Origin: Flavobacteriaceae bacterium
Lineage (GTDB): Bacteria; Bacteroidota; Bacteroidia; Flavobacteriales; Flavobacteriaceae
DNA length: 46,355 nt
Assembly (NCBI GenBank): GCA_003564185.1
Contig: PXFS01000029.1
Coordinates: forward strand, 1 to 46,355
Direction of reading: 5' to 3'
Shown: positions 9,296-18,062 of the stretch, piece by piece
Layout: each line of letters opens with the position of its first letter
How positions within the stretch are numbered: the first letter of the stretch is position 1
Translations under genes and position numbers: made by a program
The notes under the pieces: generated by a model
Database searches by the model: none
Told to the model about the DNA's origin: nothing
The model's input: only the letters and a program-made list of their open reading frames with translations

Positions 9296-11863
9296 ATGTC
9301 TAATGAAAACATAAATAAAGCACATAAAGTTCCGGTAGGTCAAAAGGCTGCTTTTGGAGCAGGTCATTTAGTATTGAACTTGCTACCTGGTGCACTAGCA
9401 GTATTTATGTTTTTTTTAGTTACAGCTTTTGGAATGAATCCTTTTCTAGCAGGTCTGTTAGGAGGTATACCAAGAATTTTTGATGCACTTACAGACCCTA
9501 TTATGGGGTTTATTTCAGATAATACTAAATCTAAATTTGGAAGAAGAAGGCCCTACATTTTTATGGGGGCTTTATTAAGTGGTATTTTGTTCGCACTTTT
9601 ATTTCAATTAAATGAAGACAATTCAGTCCTGTTTAACTTTATCTACTTCTTGGTACTATCCTTATTCTTCTTGATTGGAAATACCATGTTTGCTACACCT
9701 TTAGTTGGTTTAGGTTATGAAATGACTCCCGATTATAATGAGCGTACTAGATTAATGGCATTTGCTAATACTATGGGGCAAATAGCTTGGATGTTAGTGC
9801 CTTGGTTTTGGGTGGTAATTGCAGACCCACTTGTTTTTCCAATTGACGAGGAGACTTTACGATATATAGCTGAATTAGGTCTTTCGGGCGAAGATTTACA
9901 AAAAATAACCGATGAAAAACTTCAAGCTACAGGAGTGAGGAATCTATCCTTGCTAGTTGGATTGGGCTGTGCTGTAATTGGTATACTACCAGCGTTATTC
10001 TGTAAAGGAATGGATCCTGGGGATATGGAAAACAGAAAGAAAATTACCCTAGGAACTTTAAAACAAACCTCTAAAGATTTATTTGATGGAATAAAGCAGG
10101 TTTCAGAAAATAAGCCTTTCATGAAGCTTTGTGGGGCTACCTTTTTAGTTTTCAATGGCTTTCAGATTGTTGCGTCTTTTAGTTTTTTTATAATTGTTTT
10201 CTACATCTATAATGGAGATTATGGATCAGCTGCCAATTGGCCCGCATGGTTTGCTTCACTTACCGCTTTTGTAACTGCTTTTTTAATCATTCCTATTATC
10301 TCTAAAATAGCAGATATCTTCGGTAAGAAAAAAGCTTTTATCATTTCTACCGTAATATCAATAATAGGATATTGCTTAAAATGGTGGGGGTTTGATAATG
10401 AGCTAAACGCAAGATTTAATGAAACTTCCGTTGGTCAGAACTTGAATTCATTTGTGATCTCTGTGTTTAATAAAATCGATCCTTTCTTAGATAGCATAGG
10501 AATGCATTGGTTTAGTATTGATGCTTCAAATGGAGGTCCTTGGCTGATGTTCCTTCCCATTCCACTAATGGCATTTGGATTGGGTGGTCTATTTACGTTA
10601 ATGATGAGTATGACCGCAGATGTTTGTGATTTAGACGAATTAGAAAACGGTAAGCCTAGAAAGGAAGGTACTTTTGGAGCCATATACTGGTGGATGGTAA
10701 AGTTAGGTCAAGCTATAGCTTTAGTTTTAGGAGGTGCCATTCTTTCACTGATTGGTTTTGATGAAAGTGCAGCCACTCAGACGGCAGAAAGTATGTTAAG
10801 GCTAAGAATAGCTGATATTATAATTCCAGCAGTAACCGCGGCTATTGCAATTTGGATCATATGGTCTTACAGTTTAGATGAAAAACGTGTGAAAAAAATT
10901 GGAGAAGAACTAAAGCGAAGAAATGCTGAACCAAAGAAAATAACTTCATCTGGATATTTAAGAGGCCTTAAAATAGATAACTTAAATAGTGAAAATGATC
11001 ATCGATATGATGTTGATTTTTCTAAAATGTCTCAAAAGGAAATACAAAATCTATTTATTACTAACCTGAATGAAGGATTGTATGGCATATGCTTTAGCCC
11101 ATATGAAGATGGGCAGGATCAAAACGATAAACTTTCCAAAGAACAAGTAAGAAGAAGAACAAAAATTATTCAGCCACATACCCAATGGGTACGTTCTTTT
11201 TCATGTACAAATGGTAATCAGTATATCCCTGAAATAGCTAAGGAAAACAACTTAAAAACAGTGGTTGGTGCATGGATAAGTGATGATGAGAAAAGAAACA
11301 AAGAAGAAATTAAAAATTTAATAAGTTTAGCCAAATCTGGTAATGTAGATGTTGCAGTTGTAGGAAATGAAGTTTTACTCAGAAATGAATTATCAGAAAA
11401 CGAATTGTTAAACTATATTAATCAAGTTGCTGAGAAAATTCCTAAAAATATTCCAGTAGGCTATGTAGATTCTTACTCAATTTATGATCAATACCCTAGT
11501 TTAATACAAGCTTGCGATATACTCCTTATTAACTGCTACCCCTTTTGGGAAGGTGTTGATGTTTCTAAATCAGCTGCCTACTTAAGGCATATGTATAAAA
11601 TCATTGCTGACCAATCCGGAGGTAAAGAGGTATGGATTTCAGAAACAGGATGGCCCAGTGATGGAGAATCAACTCATCTTTCAAAACCTTCCAACATCAA
11701 CGTAATGAAATATTTTATTAATGTAAATAAATGGGCCAAAAAAGAAGATATTAAGTTATTTTATTTTTCTTCTTTTGATGAATCTTGGAAAATTCATCAT
11801 GAAGGCGACGTTGGCCAACGTTGGGGAATTTGGGACAAACACGAAAAATTAAAATTTAGATAG
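9296..11863 (+). CDS. MFS (GPH-type) sugar symporter fused to a cytoplasmic GH17 domain
   Basis: An 855-residue single reading frame with two parts. Residues about 15-535 form a 12-helix transporter of the glycoside-pentoside-hexuronide:cation type, with ALTDPIMG near 64-71 and KFGRRRPYIF near 80-89. Residues about 570-855 form a full GH17 domain with acid/base Glu692 (VVGNEVLLRNE) and nucleophile Glu783 (ISETGWPS). Twelve helices put both ends in the cytoplasm, so the glycosidase sits at the exit of the transporter. Inferred role: uptake of beta-glucan oligosaccharides coupled to their hydrolysis. The next gene is a free copy of the same GH17 type, so the fusion probably arose by duplication followed by read-in of one copy. 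I see no stop or frameshift between the parts. Confidence 0.9.
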   Translation: MSNENINKAHKVPVGQKAAFGAGHLVLNLLPGALAVFMFFLVTAFGMNPFLAGLLGGIPRIFDALTDPIMGFISDNTKSKFGRRRPYIFMGALLSGILFALLFQLNEDNSVLFNFIYFLVLSLFFLIGNTMFATPLVGLGYEMTPDYNERTRLMAFANTMGQIAWMLVPWFWVVIADPLVFPIDEETLRYIAELGLSGEDLQKITDEKLQATGVRNLSLLVGLGCAVIGILPALFCKGMDPGDMENRKKITLGTLKQTSKDLFDGIKQVSENKPFMKLCGATFLVFNGFQIVASFSFFIIVFYIYNGDYGSAANWPAWFASLTAFVTAFLIIPIISKIADIFGKKKAFIISTVISIIGYCLKWWGFDNELNARFNETSVGQNLNSFVISVFNKIDPFLDSIGMHWFSIDASNGGPWLMFLPIPLMAFGLGGLFTLMMSMTADVCDLDELENGKPRKEGTFGAIYWWMVKLGQAIALVLGGAILSLIGFDESAATQTAESMLRLRIADIIIPAVTAAIAIWIIWSYSLDEKRVKKIGEELKRRNAEPKKITSSGYLRGLKIDNLNSENDHRYDVDFSKMSQKEIQNLFITNLNEGLYGICFSPYEDGQDQNDKLSKEQVRRRTKIIQPHTQWVRSFSCTNGNQYIPEIAKENNLKTVVGAWISDDEKRNKEEIKNLISLAKSGNVDVAVVGNEVLLRNELSENELLNYINQVAEKIPKNIPVGYVDSYSIYDQYPSLIQACDILLINCYPFWEGVDVSKSAAYLRHMYKIIADQSGGKEVWISETGWPSDGESTHLSKPSNINVMKYFINVNKWAKKEDIKLFYFSSFDESWKIHHEGDVGQRWGIWDKHEKLKFR

Positions 11864-11866
11864 GTT

Positions 11867-12787
11867 ATGACGTATAGAAAAGAACAAGAAATAAACGAAT
11901 TACAAGAGCGATTTTTAGCTTCTCTTGTGGCGAATAAAAGTTATCCGATTCAAGCTTCTGAAGAAGAACTTAAAAAGATATTTCACCAGTTGCTAAAAAC
12001 TAAGCTACACGGCTTGTGTTTTAGTATGTATGAAGATGGACAAGAGCCCGGTGATCACATTTCAGAAGAACAGGTGTTGAGGCGAATGAAAATTTTAAAG
12101 CCTCACATGAAATGGGTGCGTTCTTTTTCCTGTATAGAAGGGAATGAGTTTGTTCCAAAAGTAGCCAAGCAACTTGGAATTAAAACTTTGGTTGGGGCTT
12201 GGTTAAGTGATGATGAAGAAAAAAATAGAGAAGAGATTGATGCACTAATTCAAATGGCTAACCAAGGTCTTGTTGATATTGCAGCAGTAGGAAACGAGGT
12301 ATTATACCGTAATGAACTTACATTAGATCAATTAATTGGTTATATGCAAGAAGTACGAGCAAAAATACCAGCTGATATACCTATTGGCTACGTAGATGCG
12401 TATTATGAATTCTCTAGCCATCCAGAATTAGTTGAAAATTCAGATGTTATCTTAGCTAATTGTTATCCATTTTGGGAAAGTTGTCAATTTGATTATTCTT
12501 TGGCACATATGCAACAGATGTGCGGTCAAGCCTTAAGTGTTGCCAAAGGCAAAAAAGTTATTATTACTGAAACAGGATGGCCAAGCCAAGGAGAATCTCT
12601 AGGGGCTGCTCAGCCTTCTTATATCAATGCATTAAAATACTTTATCAATGCCCAATTATGGGCAAAAGAAGCACAAATTGAAATGTTTTATTTTTCTTCT
12701 TTTGACGAATCTTGGAAAGTTGGAGCTGAAGGAGATGTTGGTGCTTACTGGGGCCTTTGGGATAAAAATGAAAAATTGAAATATTAG
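11867..12787 (+). CDS. Cytoplasmic GH17 glycosidase, paralogue of the fused domain
   Basis: A 306-residue GH17 protein without signal peptide or membrane helix, beginning 3 bases after the fusion gene. Catalytic residues are Glu144 (AVGNEVLYRNE) and Glu235 (ITETGWPS). It aligns along nearly its whole length with the C-terminal domain of the preceding protein, sharing YEDGQ, WVRSFSC, GAW-SDDE, NCYPFWE, FYFSSFDESWK and a closing GLWDK-EKLK. An N-terminal helix of about 45 residues also has a counterpart in the linker of the fusion. Likely action: hydrolysis, or possibly transglycosylation, of short beta-1,3-gluco-oligosaccharides in the cytoplasm beside the phosphorylase. GH17 includes transglycosylases, so the reaction is not certain. 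Confidence 0.88.
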   Translation: MTYRKEQEINELQERFLASLVANKSYPIQASEEELKKIFHQLLKTKLHGLCFSMYEDGQEPGDHISEEQVLRRMKILKPHMKWVRSFSCIEGNEFVPKVAKQLGIKTLVGAWLSDDEEKNREEIDALIQMANQGLVDIAAVGNEVLYRNELTLDQLIGYMQEVRAKIPADIPIGYVDAYYEFSSHPELVENSDVILANCYPFWESCQFDYSLAHMQQMCGQALSVAKGKKVIITETGWPSQGESLGAAQPSYINALKYFINAQLWAKEAQIEMFYFSSFDESWKVGAEGDVGAYWGLWDKNEKLKY

Positions 12788-12800
12788 ATTATAGTCTATA

Positions 12801-15092
12801 ATGAAACAACTCAACATATATTTAATTTTAGTAATTATGGTTTTTGCCGGTGCTTGTAGTAGTGATCCGAATACGCCTAATAAGAATACCGATTTAATTG
12901 ATGCCAAAGTAGATTCTTTGATGTCATTAATGACTTTAGAAGAAAAAATTGGTCAAATGAATCAATATTCTGGATTTATGGATTTTACAGGCCCAAGACC
13001 TAAAGAAGGACAGCAGGCAAAAAAATTAGAACATTTAAAAAAAGGTTGGGTAGGCTCTATGCTTAACGTTCATGGTGTTGAAAATGTAATGGCCGTCCAA
13101 AAAATTGCAGTTGAGGAAAGTCGATTAGGTATTCCTTTAATAATGGGCTTTGATGTCATTCATGGCTACAAGACAATTAGCCCAATCCCTTTAGCAGAAA
13201 CGGCTAGTTGGAATTTGGAGGCCATACAGAAATCTGCTGAAATGGCTGCTGAAGAAGCTAGTGCTGCTGGAATTCATTGGACCTTTGCACCTATGGTAGA
13301 TATTTCCAGAGATGCTCGTTGGGGAAGAGTAATGGAAGGTGCTGGCGAAGATCCCTACTTGGGAAGTTTGGTAGCTAAAGCTAGAGTAAAAGGATTTCAA
13401 GGAGATGATTTATCAGCACCAAATACTTTAGCGGCAACTGCAAAACATTTTGCTGGATATGGATTTGCAGAATCTGGCAAAGATTACAATACTGTTGATA
13501 TTGGAACTTCAACATTGCATAACATGGTTAACCCTCCTTTTAAAGCAGCCGTAGAAGCGGATGTAAAAACTTTCATGAATGCTTTTAATGTACTTAATGG
13601 AATTCCTGCTACAGGGAACAAATATTTACAAAGAGATTTATTAAAAAACCAATGGGATTTTAAAGGCTTTGTTGTTTCTGATTGGGATTCGGTAGGCGAA
13701 ATGATAGCACATGGTTTTGCTAAAGATGGAAGAGCTGCTGCTAAATATGCTGTAAGTGCAGGAAGTGATATGGATATGGAATCCTATCATTATATAGAAC
13801 AATTAGCTAGCTTGGTTGAAGATGGTGAAGTTAGTGAAGACTTGATTAATGATGCCGTAAAACGGATTTTGAAAGTCAAATTTGAATTAGGACTCTTTGA
13901 TAACCCCTACCAATATTGTGATGAAAAACGAGAGAAGGAAGTTATAGGTCAACAAAAATTTCACGATCAAGTCTTTGATTTAGCAAAACAATCAATTGTC
14001 TTATTAAAAAATGAAAACAATTTGCTTCCGCTGAAAAAGTCAGGTCAAAAGATCGCTTTGATAGGTGAATTAGCAGCAGATAAAACTTCGCCGTTAGGAA
14101 ATTGGATCATTGCCGCAGAGGATAATTCAGCAGTGAGTGTTCTGGAAGGCTTAGAAAAATATGATGCCACAAATGAAATTACTTTTGAAAATGGTGTAAA
14201 GCTGGTGACAAGTCAACCTACATTTGCTCAAGAACTTAAAATAAATAATACTGATTCAGCTGGAATTGCAGAAGCTGTAGCCAGTGCTAAAAATGCAGAT
14301 GTGGTAGTGATGGTGTTGGGCGAACATGGCAGACAAAGTGGTGAAGGTAGAAGCAGAACTTCACTGGATTTACCAGGGTTACAACAACAAATGCTGGAAG
14401 CAGTTTATGAAGTAAACCCAAATATTGTTTTGGTACTTAATAACGGAAGACCACTTACCATTAATTGGGCTGACAAACACATACCCGCTATTGTTGAAGC
14501 TTGGCAGTTGGGCTCTCAAGCGGGAAATGCTATTGCAAGTGTGTTGTATGGAGATTACAATCCAAGTGGAAAGCTCCCTATGAGTTTTCCAAAAAATGTA
14601 GGTCAAATCCCACTGTATTATAATTATAAATCTACGGGAAGACCTGCTCCAAAGGGAGAAAATGAAGTATTTTGGTCAACTTATATAGACTCTTCAAATG
14701 ATCCTCTATATCCATTTGGTTACGGTTTAAGCTACACCAATTTTGATTATAAGAATTTGACTATTGATAATCGATATAAAGAAGAAGGGAAGGTATTGGT
14801 TAGTGTTGAGGTGCAAAATACAGGAAAACGAGAGGGAATTGAAACAGCTCAACTTTATTTACAAGACGAATATGCAAGTGTTACAAGGCCTGTAAGGGAG
14901 CTAAAAGGTTTTAAGCAAGTTGAGTTGGCGCCAGGAGAAATTAAAACTATAGAATTCGAATTAACTAATGCTGAATTAGGCTTTTATGATAATGATGGGG
15001 AGTGGTTGGTTGAGTCAGGAAGTTTTCATATTTATTTGGGAGGTGACTCTACTTCTCAATTAAAACAAAGCTTTCAAATTACAGTGAAATGA
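12801..15092 (+). CDS. GH3 beta-glucosidase lipoprotein (BglX-like)
   Basis: A 763-residue lipoprotein (signal ending FAGAC). It has the GH3 N-terminal barrel with nucleophile Asp294 in GFVVSDWDS, the KHFAGYG motif upstream of it, the second alpha/beta sandwich domain, and a C-terminal fibronectin III-like domain (TAQLYLQDEYASVTRPVREL). The length matches periplasmic BglX-type enzymes. Likely role: removal of terminal glucose from laminari-oligosaccharides in the periplasm or at the outer membrane. It is the last gene of the tightly packed operon, 13 bases after the GH17 gene; a 72-base gap follows. Confidence 0.92.
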   Translation: MKQLNIYLILVIMVFAGACSSDPNTPNKNTDLIDAKVDSLMSLMTLEEKIGQMNQYSGFMDFTGPRPKEGQQAKKLEHLKKGWVGSMLNVHGVENVMAVQKIAVEESRLGIPLIMGFDVIHGYKTISPIPLAETASWNLEAIQKSAEMAAEEASAAGIHWTFAPMVDISRDARWGRVMEGAGEDPYLGSLVAKARVKGFQGDDLSAPNTLAATAKHFAGYGFAESGKDYNTVDIGTSTLHNMVNPPFKAAVEADVKTFMNAFNVLNGIPATGNKYLQRDLLKNQWDFKGFVVSDWDSVGEMIAHGFAKDGRAAAKYAVSAGSDMDMESYHYIEQLASLVEDGEVSEDLINDAVKRILKVKFELGLFDNPYQYCDEKREKEVIGQQKFHDQVFDLAKQSIVLLKNENNLLPLKKSGQKIALIGELAADKTSPLGNWIIAAEDNSAVSVLEGLEKYDATNEITFENGVKLVTSQPTFAQELKINNTDSAGIAEAVASAKNADVVVMVLGEHGRQSGEGRSRTSLDLPGLQQQMLEAVYEVNPNIVLVLNNGRPLTINWADKHIPAIVEAWQLGSQAGNAIASVLYGDYNPSGKLPMSFPKNVGQIPLYYNYKSTGRPAPKGENEVFWSTYIDSSNDPLYPFGYGLSYTNFDYKNLTIDNRYKEEGKVLVSVEVQNTGKREGIETAQLYLQDEYASVTRPVRELKGFKQVELAPGEIKTIEFELTNAELGFYDNDGEWLVESGSFHIYLGGDSTSQLKQSFQITVK

Positions 15093-15164
15093 TAAATTAT
15101 ATATAAACCAACCTTTTAAAAACTTAATATTCAATATATTTATAATTAATTTAAATTAAACACT

Positions 15165-16022
15165 ATGAAAAAAAATTTTACAATTTTATGTTTTATGAGC
15201 TTTGCGCTAATCATGGCGCAAGAAGATGTTACCGTAGATGCAAGCGCAGATTGGATAGGGTTTGCCAATGTTTTTGATTTGCCAGAAGATGGAGGAGCAT
15301 TCGTATTTGGTTCAGATTGGGGTGTGCCTGATATTCGAACAGATATTGATGTGGAAGCTAATACATTAACTTTATTTCCTAATTTTAATACATATGCTGA
15401 CAACCCCGGAGATGATTTTTGGATCAATCCAGATACTGGTGAAGGAAATAAAACTTTTGAGGGAAACACCCTAATTGAAACTACTGAACTTGTTGGAAGT
15501 GTTGTAACTTTTACAGGAACTGTACAAAGTTTTACTTTGTCTGCTGATTATGAAGTTTTTGCATTTATTCGAGTATTTAATGAAGATTTTTCTTTCAATA
15601 AGCAAGAAGATGTTGTATTGACTTCTGAAGGAGATTTTGAAATTATTTTTGACGATGTAGATGAGGATAATGATGCGGTTGTTCAATATGGTTTTACGGT
15701 TGTAGGACCTAATGCTAATCCAGCAGATGAAGCATCTCTTGGAAATGTTGTTGTTACTTCAGACACTTTCTCCAATACAGATTTTGAAGCAGGTCAATTT
15801 ACAGTTTACCCAAACCCAACCAATGCAGGTTGGAATATTTCAGCCGGAAGTCAAGTTATAGAGCGTGTTGAATTATTCAATGTTGCTGGAAAATTTGTGA
15901 GAACTATTCAACCTAAGGATGAAAATGTTTTAATTAATTCTGATGATTTAAGTGCTGGAGTATACTTAGCAAAAATTTCTACAGCAAATGCAGTTAAGAC
16001 AATCAAATTGATTAAAAATTAA
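15165..16022 (+). CDS. Small T9SS-secreted protein, possible glucan-binding module
   Basis: A 285-residue protein with a signal peptide ending near Ala18-Gln19 and a T9SS type A sorting domain from about residue 207 (FTVYPNPTNAGWN) to the end (VKTIKLIKN). Residues about 20-200 form an acidic, aromatic-rich, beta-strand-rich domain (ADWIGFANVFDLP, FGSDWGVPDI, NFNTYADNPGDDFW) that I do not recognise as a catalytic fold. Its place between the GH3 gene and the terminator before the LacI gene ties it to the glucan locus. A secreted carbohydrate-binding protein is my best inference. No promoter match was found in the 72 bases before it, so it may be co-transcribed with the operon. Confidence 0.8.
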   Translation: MKKNFTILCFMSFALIMAQEDVTVDASADWIGFANVFDLPEDGGAFVFGSDWGVPDIRTDIDVEANTLTLFPNFNTYADNPGDDFWINPDTGEGNKTFEGNTLIETTELVGSVVTFTGTVQSFTLSADYEVFAFIRVFNEDFSFNKQEDVVLTSEGDFEIIFDDVDEDNDAVVQYGFTVVGPNANPADEASLGNVVVTSDTFSNTDFEAGQFTVYPNPTNAGWNISAGSQVIERVELFNVAGKFVRTIQPKDENVLINSDDLSAGVYLAKISTANAVKTIKLIKN

Positions 16023-16049
16023 TTAAGTTGAGTTGTTTTTTGTAATTTT

Positions 16050-16081
16050 AAAGCGCAATTTAAGTTAATTGCGCTTTTTTT
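16050..16081 (+). terminator. Rho-independent terminator closing the glucan operon
   Basis: A perfect 11-bp stem (16050-16060 with 16067-16077, core GCGCAATT), a 6-base loop and a T run follow the T9SS gene and precede the LacI-type gene. Confidence 0.9.
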
Positions 16082-16094
16082 AAAACCCTAAACT

Positions 16095-17087
16095 ATGGCC
16101 ACACTTAAAGAGTTAGCAAAATCATTAAATGTTTCAATTTCTACTGTTTCAAAAGCTTTAAATGACGCTGATGATATTGGCGAAGAAACTAAAAAAAGAG
16201 TAAAAGAATTGGCTGAAACACTCAATTATAAACCAAATAAATTTGCCCTGGGCTTAAAAACACGTAATTCAAGAACTATTGGAGTAGTGCTGCCAGATAT
16301 TCAAAATCCATATTTTGCAGAGGTTCTCTATGGTATTGAAAAAGAAGCTTTAGAGGCAGGTTATGACACTTTAATTTGTGTGAGTAATGAGTCCTATCAG
16401 CAAGAAGTAAAAAGTGTTAGAATGCTAACTGAAAATCTAGTTGACGGAATAATCATCTCAATTTCTAAAGAAACCCTTAGCCTTAAAGATTTTGCTCATT
16501 TATCTAGCTTAGCATCCAAAAAGATAGAGTTGCTGCAATTTGATCGTGTATCTCCAGATTTGGATTGTGATTCTGTACAGATAGATGATCAAGAAAGTGT
16601 TAGAAATGCAACACAACAGCTTATTGATTCAGGAAGAAAAAGAATTGCCTTAATCAGCGGCTTAGGAAATTTAAATGTTGCTAAAAATAGAATTCAAGGC
16701 TATAAAGCTGCCTTAAAACAAAATGAGATCTCAAAATTCATTAAAATATTAGAAGTTGATAGTTTAGAAAAAACACATTTTCAATTTAAAAACTTTATTG
16801 AACAAAATACTTTTGATGCAGTAATATCTATTGATAACAAGTCAGGTATTATCTTTCAAAACATAATGCAACATCATTTTCCAGAGCGAATAAAAGATGT
16901 TAAAATCATAAGTTTTGTTCATGAAAAGGATGCATTACTTACTTCACCACCTTTAAATTATATAAATCAAAGAGGAGCAGAAATAGGTTCGTTTTCATTT
17001 GGTCTTTTAAAAGATAGGATTAGCAATAAGCAACTTCAAAAACAGGCCATACACAAAAAATTAACAGCAAAAATAAATTTTAACTAA
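16095..17087 (+). CDS. LacI-family transcriptional regulator
   Basis: A 330-residue regulator with an N-terminal LacI helix-turn-helix (TLKELAKSLNVSISTVSKALN, then the hinge region NYKPNKFALGLKTRNSRTIG) and a periplasmic-binding-protein-like effector domain (VVLPDIQNPYFAEVLYGIE). It sits right after the glucan locus and most likely senses a sugar and controls that locus, but a strong terminator separates it from the operon. The two-residue-spaced STVSKAL recognition helix is intact. I found no convincing operator palindrome near 1729 or 15165. Its 3' end overlaps the convergent EamA gene by 8 bases. Confidence 0.9.
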   Translation: MATLKELAKSLNVSISTVSKALNDADDIGEETKKRVKELAETLNYKPNKFALGLKTRNSRTIGVVLPDIQNPYFAEVLYGIEKEALEAGYDTLICVSNESYQQEVKSVRMLTENLVDGIIISISKETLSLKDFAHLSSLASKKIELLQFDRVSPDLDCDSVQIDDQESVRNATQQLIDSGRKRIALISGLGNLNVAKNRIQGYKAALKQNEISKFIKILEVDSLEKTHFQFKNFIEQNTFDAVISIDNKSGIIFQNIMQHHFPERIKDVKIISFVHEKDALLTSPPLNYINQRGAEIGSFSFGLLKDRISNKQLQKQAIHKKLTAKINFN

Positions 17088-17970
17088 CTGGCTTTCTTTT
17101 CTTTTTGTTTGCTAGATATACACCAATTAAAATTACAGCTCCAGCAATAAGTTGAATAAATTCAAATTTTTCTCCATCAAGTATTCCCCAACCTAACGCA
17201 ACAACTGGGATTAAGTAGGTTACTGAAGTTGAGAATACAGCGTTTGATAATTGTATTAAACGGTTAAAAATGATTTTTGCCATTGCTGTACCCAAGATGG
17301 CTAAGACACTTATATATAATATAGAAGTTTGAACTTCTTCATTTGATAAGAATTCTTGATTGAAAAAACCAGTGTAAATTAAAACACCAAACGCTGGAAA
17401 TATAATGGCTATGAATGATGCGGTTGCAATACTTAAAGCGGGTAGTTTTTCGAGGTGAGTCTTTATAATATTAGCATTGAATGCGTACAATGTACTCGCA
17501 ATAATTGGCAGAAAGGCATACCAGTAATTTTGGTCTTGATTGATATTAGCTCCTGTTAAAATAAGCCCCGCAGAACCAACAAGACCAATACTTACACCAA
17601 TAAATTGTTTTTTATTGAAGGTTGTTTGAAAAAACAAAATACCAAGAATAAAAGCAATTAGTGGTACTGTTGAATTGATAATTGCAGCAATTGCTGAATC
17701 AATTTCGGTTTCAGCATAGGCAAATAAATAAGTGGGAAAAAATGAGCCAATAAAACCAGATAATATAATCCATGGCCAATGTTTTTTCTTTACTTCCTTT
17801 ATTTTATGAAATCCAATAAAAAGTAGAAAAAGTCCAGCTATCACATTTCTTAGAGACCCAAGCTGTAAGGGAGTTAAGCCGTTTAGGCCTCTTTTTATTA
17901 AAATGAATGAACTGCCCCAAAGCAGTGCAAGAATAAAAAGATATAACCACTTTAAATTTGAATTATTCAA
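17080..17970 (-). CDS. EamA/DMT-family membrane transporter
   Basis: A 296-residue protein of about ten hydrophobic helices. The first (LYLFILALLWGSSFILIKRGL) is typical of the drug/metabolite transporter superfamily, and the two EamA halves repeat the same layout. The substrate cannot be read from sequence. The C-terminus is basic (NKKKRKPVS) and its last codons overlap the end of the LacI-type gene. It is separated by 92 bases from gldD upstream and reads the same way, but that gap makes a shared transcript uncertain. Confidence 0.88.
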   Translation of the reverse strand: MNNSNLKWLYLFILALLWGSSFILIKRGLNGLTPLQLGSLRNVIAGLFLLFIGFHKIKEVKKKHWPWIILSGFIGSFFPTYLFAYAETEIDSAIAAIINSTVPLIAFILGILFFQTTFNKKQFIGVSIGLVGSAGLILTGANINQDQNYWYAFLPIIASTLYAFNANIIKTHLEKLPALSIATASFIAIIFPAFGVLIYTGFFNQEFLSNEEVQTSILYISVLAILGTAMAKIIFNRLIQLSNAVFSTSVTYLIPVVALGWGILDGEKFEFIQLIAGAVILIGVYLANKKKRKPVS

Positions 17971-18062
17971 TATTTTTTTTGCTACAAATTTTGATTAATT
18001 TATTGAGATAAGTACCTAAAAGACCTATAAATTTTAAGCTTATCTTTAGTAACATAAAAGCG

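Noticed and set aside
15146-15469. 107-codon ORF on the minus strand
   Set aside because: It is antisense to the T9SS gene at 15165, whose signal peptide and sorting domain are clear.
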